From Candidatus Avelusimicrobium intestinale (GTDB taxonomy: Bacteria; Elusimicrobiota; Elusimicrobia; Elusimicrobiales; Elusimicrobiaceae), in NCBI GenBank assembly GCA_902765225.1, contig CACWYV010000001.1, positions 422,844 to 486,843 on the forward strand: a DNA stretch of 64,000 nucleotides, given 5' to 3'. The position numbers and the translations under genes are program-made. Of this stretch, positions 60,553-64,000 are shown piece after piece; positions within the stretch are counted from its first letter, which is position 1; every line of letters begins with the position of its first letter. The notes beneath the pieces are model-generated. The model did not search any database. It was not told the DNA's origin and saw nothing but the letters and a program-made list of their open reading frames with translations.

Positions 60553-62058
60553 ATGAGAGACTTTAAAACCGGTGCGATTATTTTAGGAGTGATAGGGTTG
60601 ATTTTGTTGCCTCTTTCGCTCGGGGCCCAAGAAAAACAATTAATAAAGGCTGTCGAAGATCTGGCTACAGGGAGCGGGGCAAAGCGGGCAATTAAGGGAG
60701 CCAAAGGGGCGACATCGTTGTATCCTGTTTCCAAAGTGCCTCACAAAACTCCGGACCCTGTGTACAAGTGGCCTGAGCAGGTTCAGCAGTTTCCCTCTGC
60801 CGGGAAGACCTCACGGGTGCCGGCCAATTCGCGTGCAAAGAATGTGTCCTTTGATGCCCCACTGAAACAACCGACTGCTACCGCTAACGAATTACGTTCG
60901 GCTCTTTTGTCTACGTTACAGCAGGAAACGGACATCCCGGTGCAAGCCCATATTTTACAAGCAGTACGAGACGAGAGTGTTTTTTATGCAGAGCAGATAC
61001 AACGGGGCGAAGCGTTGCGGACTAAATTAGAAAATATGCCTTCCGTTTCGCCGCAATCCGTATATGAGTTGTCGCTAGAAGTTTTGAAATTGGATAGTTA
61101 TTCCTTGAAGAAGTTATTATTGGAATCTTTGCAGAAAGGGGATATTTACGCCGTATATCAAGATGTGACTGATTTCTATGGGTTAAGTGGGGATATGGCA
61201 GGATCTATTATCAATTTCCTGGCCCGTCATCCGCATAAGCCCACGCTTATGTTGCGGCGGTTACTACGTCATCCGTTAGTCCCCGAAGAGTTGCGTCGCC
61301 AAGCAGCCAACTTATTAAGTAAGCACGAATTGACCGATGCGGATCTGCGGCAGATGCGTCAATTGGTGATACAAATGCAAACCGGGTATTTGGAACAAAT
61401 ACAACGGATTGAAACTTCCGGAGATATGGTGGCGTATGTGGAGTTTTGCCAACAGTTGCGGGACCGCTTGCGTGCATTCCAACAAAAAAACGGGCGAAAT
61501 CCTTGGATTATGGATGATACGGCAATGAGTTTATATCAGGATTTAAACTGGCTGTTTCGGCAGAATGATGCGCTTCATTTTGGTCCGCTCCAGGCGGAAG
61601 TCAATACTTTAAAGGCGGTGTGGTCATCCGGAGAAAAGGGGACGTATGAGCAGGTTATTCACCGATTGCAGGAATTCCAAAAACAATTCGGGCATAATCC
61701 CCGGTGGGTCGCCATTGATCCCCAAGAATTTGGCCTGTGGGAGGAAATAAACCACTTATTGCAGCGGGTTGGGCCTGCCGGTTTTGTGGATGCACCGCCG
61801 GAGTTGGCTGTCCTTCAACAGGTATGGGCCAGCTCATCCGAGCAAGTGGCCTCGTTAGAAGATACCCTAAAGCGGTACGAAGCGTTTGTGCGCGCACATC
61901 CGAACTCAAATTGTTATCCGAGTAATGCGCAATGGGATAAAGATATTTCGCCTGAGGAAAATGCCTTATTTGAGGATTTAATGTATTGGCGGCGGGAGAC
62001 CGGAGAACAGATTGTTAACATGATGAGAGACATTCGCGCCAAATACGCTCAACCCTAA
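60553..62058 (+). CDS. Secreted protein with GRNP-type repeats, unknown
   Basis: 501 aa with a signal peptide ending LSLGAQ. Residues about 100-290 are helical. From about 310 three related modules of 80-90 residues follow: LRAFQQKNGRNPW...LYQDLNWLF, LQEFQKQFGHNPRW...LWEEINHLL and YEAFVRAHPNSNCY...LFEDLMYWR. They share an aromatic/hydrophobic helix, a G-x-N-P turn and a second helix. The repeats vaguely recall helicase-associated modules but occur here in an exported protein. The ATG at 60553 starts the signal peptide and lies 6 nt after TATAGT; the longer frame from 60502 is rejected. Family not recognised. Confidence 0.72.
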   Translation: MRDFKTGAIILGVIGLILLPLSLGAQEKQLIKAVEDLATGSGAKRAIKGAKGATSLYPVSKVPHKTPDPVYKWPEQVQQFPSAGKTSRVPANSRAKNVSFDAPLKQPTATANELRSALLSTLQQETDIPVQAHILQAVRDESVFYAEQIQRGEALRTKLENMPSVSPQSVYELSLEVLKLDSYSLKKLLLESLQKGDIYAVYQDVTDFYGLSGDMAGSIINFLARHPHKPTLMLRRLLRHPLVPEELRRQAANLLSKHELTDADLRQMRQLVIQMQTGYLEQIQRIETSGDMVAYVEFCQQLRDRLRAFQQKNGRNPWIMDDTAMSLYQDLNWLFRQNDALHFGPLQAEVNTLKAVWSSGEKGTYEQVIHRLQEFQKQFGHNPRWVAIDPQEFGLWEEINHLLQRVGPAGFVDAPPELAVLQQVWASSSEQVASLEDTLKRYEAFVRAHPNSNCYPSNAQWDKDISPEENALFEDLMYWRRETGEQIVNMMRDIRAKYAQP

Positions 62059-62101
62059 AAGAAGCCGGTCCGGCTATTTCGCTTTTATTGTTTTTACCCA
62101 T

Positions 62102-62132
62102 AAAAAACCCCCGCGTATTATTTCGGGGGTTT
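62102..62132 (-). terminator. Intrinsic terminator of small RNA
   Basis: Minus strand AAACCCCCG...CGGGGG followed by TTTTTT; a 6-bp GC stem plus A-T pairs. Confidence 0.75.
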
Positions 62133-62270
62133 AGCTCATGGTCATGTTCATATGACGTATGTTCCTCTTTCCGCCAGGGGCTCCGTATCCGGGTCTTCAC
62201 GCAATCGGCGGATACGCCGTACCCGCACAACTGCAACCAAGGACAATCGGGCTTCCCTCGCGTACTAGGT
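62102..62270 (-). ncRNA. Probable non-coding RNA, about 170 nt, unidentified
   Basis: A complete transcription unit without a convincing gene: a promoter at 62277-62304, a predicted start near 62270 and an intrinsic terminator at 62102-62132. Internally GGCGTATCCG pairs with CGGATACGGAGCC, and GTCAT-ATGAAC-ATGAC forms a small hairpin. A 73-codon frame crosses the terminator, so it is unlikely to be coding. Length and layout would suit 6S RNA, but I cannot confirm conserved elements. SRP, tmRNA and RNase P signatures are absent. Confidence 0.6.
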
Positions 62271-62276
62271 ATCTAT

Positions 62277-62304
62277 AGTATAGTGGTTTTGGGGTAAATT
62301 TCAA
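62277..62304 (-). promoter_or_regulatory. Promoter of small RNA
   Basis: TTGAAA, 16 nt, TATACT on the minus strand: 5 of 6 in each box. The -35 overlaps the end of the neighbouring synthase gene. Confidence 0.7.
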
Positions 62305-63356
62305 GACCCAATTTTCAAGTGGGTCCGGGGGCCGTTTCCGGTCAGGGATAATTTTTTAAACTTGCGTATTTTATGTTTCATCCACGTCGTGAAACATCGG
62401 TTGCTCAACCAAATCGGCGGGGTGAGCAGTAAGGTGGCATAAACCGTCCGGCGCGGGATTTTCACCCGTTTTTGGATGTCCAACAAGTTCAGTTCCTTAT
62501 AAATAGCAAATAACGTATCGGCGGCCCACAGCATCGGCCAGGCCACCGCGGCCCGTTGCCCCAGTTGCCGTTTGGGTAACAATTGGAAGTAAGTCAGTCC
62601 CGCCTGTAGCCGGTTGAGTCCCCATTCAATCCATTGTTGTTTAATCGGTTCAAACCGGGGGCTGTTGGCCGGGTCCAGCAAATCTGCCGGTTTTAGGCCC
62701 TGTTTCTGCAGGTCCTCTTGCGGGAAATAACACCGTCCCAAACGTAAATCTTGGGGCAGATCGCGTAGAATATTGACGATTTGCAACGTGTCTCCTACCG
62801 ATTGCCCCAGTTCCAAAAAAGTATCTTTACTAGCCGCAACGGGGGTGGTATGGTAAATCAATTGGCTCCAAAATCGGCCCGGTTCTCCACCCATCAGCCG
62901 GCAGTAGTGTTCCAGTTCTTGCCGGGAGTGAAAAGCTGTTGGGCCTTCGGGCGCCTGCGGGGGAAAGTGCTCCAGGTCAATTTGCATACCTTCGCAAACC
63001 GACCGGGCCACTTCCAGGATGAAGGGTTTTTGCTCGGCCGGTATCCGGTTAAAGGCTTCCAAGCACGGGTATAATTGTTGAATTAAAATTTTCTCGTAAG
63101 GATTTTCGGCACCGCCTTCAATTTCTTGCGTAAGTTGTCGGATTTCATCCGGATATTGTTCTTCCAACAACCGGGGGAAGCGGCAAATCCAGTGTAGCCG
63201 TCTTTCCGCCGGTAATAAAGCCGTATCTGCAATAGTGTCGGCGTAGCGGCACAACAAATATGCTACCGAAAAGGCCGGTTTCATCGTGGAGGGAAGCATC
63301 TGCACGCTGAGGTATAAACTGCGTGATGTTTTCTTAAGTAACGTTTCCAAATCCAT
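62301..63356 (-). CDS. Squalene/phytoene synthase-like protein
   Basis: 351 aa. Prenyl-head synthase motifs: YLLCRYADTIADT (first Asp-rich region) and LQIVNILRDLPQDLR (second). YCRLMGGEPGRFW stands where typical synthases have YCxxVAGxVG. A hydrophobic C-terminal stretch (ATLLLTPPIWL) and basic tail may bind the membrane. It could make squalene or a presqualene/hydroxysqualene intermediate, as HpnC/HpnD do, or a carotenoid precursor. No partner genes lie in the window. A longer frame begins at 63449, but ATG 63356 starts the conserved region; a weak TATCCT box lies 6 nt before it. Confidence 0.82.
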   Translation of the reverse strand: MDLETLLKKTSRSLYLSVQMLPSTMKPAFSVAYLLCRYADTIADTALLPAERRLHWICRFPRLLEEQYPDEIRQLTQEIEGGAENPYEKILIQQLYPCLEAFNRIPAEQKPFILEVARSVCEGMQIDLEHFPPQAPEGPTAFHSRQELEHYCRLMGGEPGRFWSQLIYHTTPVAASKDTFLELGQSVGDTLQIVNILRDLPQDLRLGRCYFPQEDLQKQGLKPADLLDPANSPRFEPIKQQWIEWGLNRLQAGLTYFQLLPKRQLGQRAAVAWPMLWAADTLFAIYKELNLLDIQKRVKIPRRTVYATLLLTPPIWLSNRCFTTWMKHKIRKFKKLSLTGNGPRTHLKIGS

Positions 63357-63451
63357 AGTATAAGGATACAAAATATTTAGGGCAAAAACATCTGTTTCTT
63401 TTGTTTTTAAAAAAGACAAGGGGGGAAAATATCGTCGGTAACACAACAAAA

Positions 63452-63481
63452 TTGCACAGGACCGTTGTTTTATGGTATAAT
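63452..63481 (+). promoter_or_regulatory. Promoter with extended -10 in the 63.4-63.75 kb gap
   Basis: TTGCAC, 18 nt, TATAAT, with TGG before the -10 (TGGTATAAT). Predicted transcription start near 63488. Confidence 0.65.
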
Positions 63482-63487
63482 AAATAC

Positions 63488-63706
63488 GGAGCTAAAATAT
63501 GAGAAGTTGTGTGTGTTACAATCGTTATAAGCGAAAGTACCAATACACCCCCAGGCCGCTTGTTTACGGGTCTAGAGGGGCGCGGATTGGATTTTTCCTA
63601 TCACAACCTTTCTCTGTATACCTGCAACATAGTAGTAATCTAAAATATTTATTTTGCAATAGGGCCAAAAGACCAAATTTTCTAGGACTTTTGGCCCTGT
63701 TTTTTT
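63488..63706 (+). ncRNA. Probable structured RNA (small RNA or leader), about 215 nt
   Basis: The 395-bp gap between the synthase gene and the next gene holds a promoter, a rod-like fold and a terminator. ATATGAGAAGTTGTG (63497-63511) pairs with CACAACCTTTCTCTGTAT (63602-63619), and inside it CCAAT...ATTGG encloses CCCC/GGGG and AGGCC/GGGTCT. An asymmetric internal bubble lies between. The long closed stem, central bubble and apical stem recall 6S RNA. Alternatively it is a leader controlling the gene at 63753. An 85-codon frame runs through the terminator and looks non-coding. Confidence 0.55.
63661..63706 (+). terminator. Intrinsic terminator of the structured RNA
   Basis: AGGGCCAAAAG/CTTTTGGCCCT perfect 11-bp stem, 16-nt loop, then G and a T7 run. 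Confidence 0.85.
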
Positions 63707-63752
63707 ATGGCTTAATGCGTCATAATAATAGTAGAGACATAGGGGAGGCCTT

Positions 63753-64000
63753 ATGAAGGCGTTTCTGTCGTGCATCTTAAGCGTTTGTTTGGTGGTTAAC
63801 AGCGTTATTCCCGCGTTAGCCCAGGTTCCTGTTCGTCGTAATGTGGGAACGACGGGGACGGTTTCGTCCCTTGATCAAGCGTTGATGCGGGGCGTAGTAG
63901 ACAGCACGGTGTATAGTGGGCTAATGAGTCGGGAAGCGTATGGAGAGTACATTCGCAAGCATTGGACGGGTTCGCTTTTAGAGTTAACGGAAGAGGGATT
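63753..64000 (+). CDS. Secreted protein, unknown (N-terminal part, cut by window edge)
   Basis: 82 codons visible. MKAFLSCILSVCLVVNSVIPALAQ is a signal peptide with an ALA|Q cleavage site. The mature start is VPVRRNVGTTGTVSSLDQAL, with no recognised domain. GGGGAGG lies 5 nt before the ATG. It follows a terminator by 46 nt; a TCATAAT stretch at 63719 might be its own -10. Confidence 0.75.
   Translation, partial: MKAFLSCILSVCLVVNSVIPALAQVPVRRNVGTTGTVSSLDQALMRGVVDSTVYSGLMSREAYGEYIRKHWTGSLLELTEEG

Noticed and set aside
62015..62236. 73-codon minus-strand frame within the small RNA
   Set aside because: It crosses the terminator and extends antisense into the neighbouring gene.
62102..62270. SRP RNA, tmRNA or RNase P assignment
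   Set aside because: The SRP tetraloop/AGCAGCC region, a tRNA-like acceptor and RNase P core motifs are not visible, and the length fits none of the larger RNAs.
63499..63756. 85-codon plus-strand frame in the 63.4-63.75 kb gap
   Set aside because: It runs through a strong intrinsic terminator and over the next gene's ribosome site, and has no domain; the region fits structured RNA better.

Overview
The window looks like a chromosomal segment of a Gram-negative, anaerobic, host- or gut-associated bacterium. My best guess is the phylum Elusimicrobiota (Elusimicrobium-like); this is inference from gene content, not a database match. Pointers are three stand-alone type IV pilin-like genes with near-identical GFTLIELLVVVLIIGIL starts, a monomeric multi-ferredoxin [FeFe] hydrogenase, an outer-membrane toolkit (Lnt, Lol, Pal/CpoB/TolB, RND efflux), ankyrin lipoproteins and a secreted trypsin-like protease. 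I see no phage, insertion sequence, CRISPR array or rRNA.

Layout. 1-4.8 kb (minus): mnmA (cut by the window edge), then a GlcD-GlcE fusion / GlcF-like / HD-GYP operon. 4.9-6.3 kb (plus): PPP-type phosphatase and queH. 6.3-9.9 kb: dnaJ, divergent from rplU-rpmA, a small basic ORF and obg. 10-21 kb (minus): a pilin, a secreted protease, the tightly overlapping operon secA-(Cys-rich protein)-lnt-prfB-hemW-(F420-ligase-like)-mscL, and two small envelope proteins. 21.2-23.9 kb (plus): pal-cpoB-tolB. 24-29.8 kb: ankyrin lipoprotein, lysS (minus), membrane-anchored ankyrin protein, lolC/E-lolD, Sel1 protein. 29.8-37.7 kb: GH57 glycosidase, PIN-PhoH protein (plus), pilin, rplM-rpsI, hydrogenase, secreted protein. 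37.8-43.7 kb (plus): a complete tripartite RND efflux operon. 43.7-45.8 kb (minus): membrane protein, uppP, sixA-like. 45.8-54.7 kb (plus): addB-addA, ybaB, aldo/keto reductase, SPL-like radical SAM protein. 54.7-55.9 kb (minus): pilin and a TlpA-like lipoprotein. 56-59.1 kb (plus): M23 peptidase-bactofilin-SurA_N-like-PfkB cluster. 59.1-59.6 kb: tRNA-Leu(CAA) followed by an array of perfect palindromes. 59.6-64 kb: second ankyrin lipoprotein, a secreted repeat protein, two probable non-coding RNAs flanking a squalene/phytoene synthase-like gene, and the start of a secreted protein.

How the genes work together. Much of the window serves envelope building: lipoprotein maturation and export (Lnt, LolCE/LolD), Pal-CpoB-TolB constriction, undecaprenyl phosphate recycling, M23/bactofilin shape control, SecA export and RND efflux. 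The rest is translation and repair housekeeping plus anaerobic redox chemistry.

The least explained signals are these: (i) two unannotated RNA transcripts with good promoters and intrinsic terminators (62102-62270 minus, 63488-63706 plus); (ii) at least six genes whose -10 box sits exactly 6 nt before the start codon, implying leaderless mRNAs, within a general use of extended -10 promoters (TGnTAnAAT); (iii) two pilins whose unusually long leaders contain ten-C homopolymers and a REP-like palindrome read in frame; (iv) a partial inverted copy of the tRNA-Leu 3' end split by a palindrome, followed by five more perfect hairpins; (v) a GlcF-like subunit that has lost the cysteines of both CCG domains beside a GlcD-GlcE fusion.
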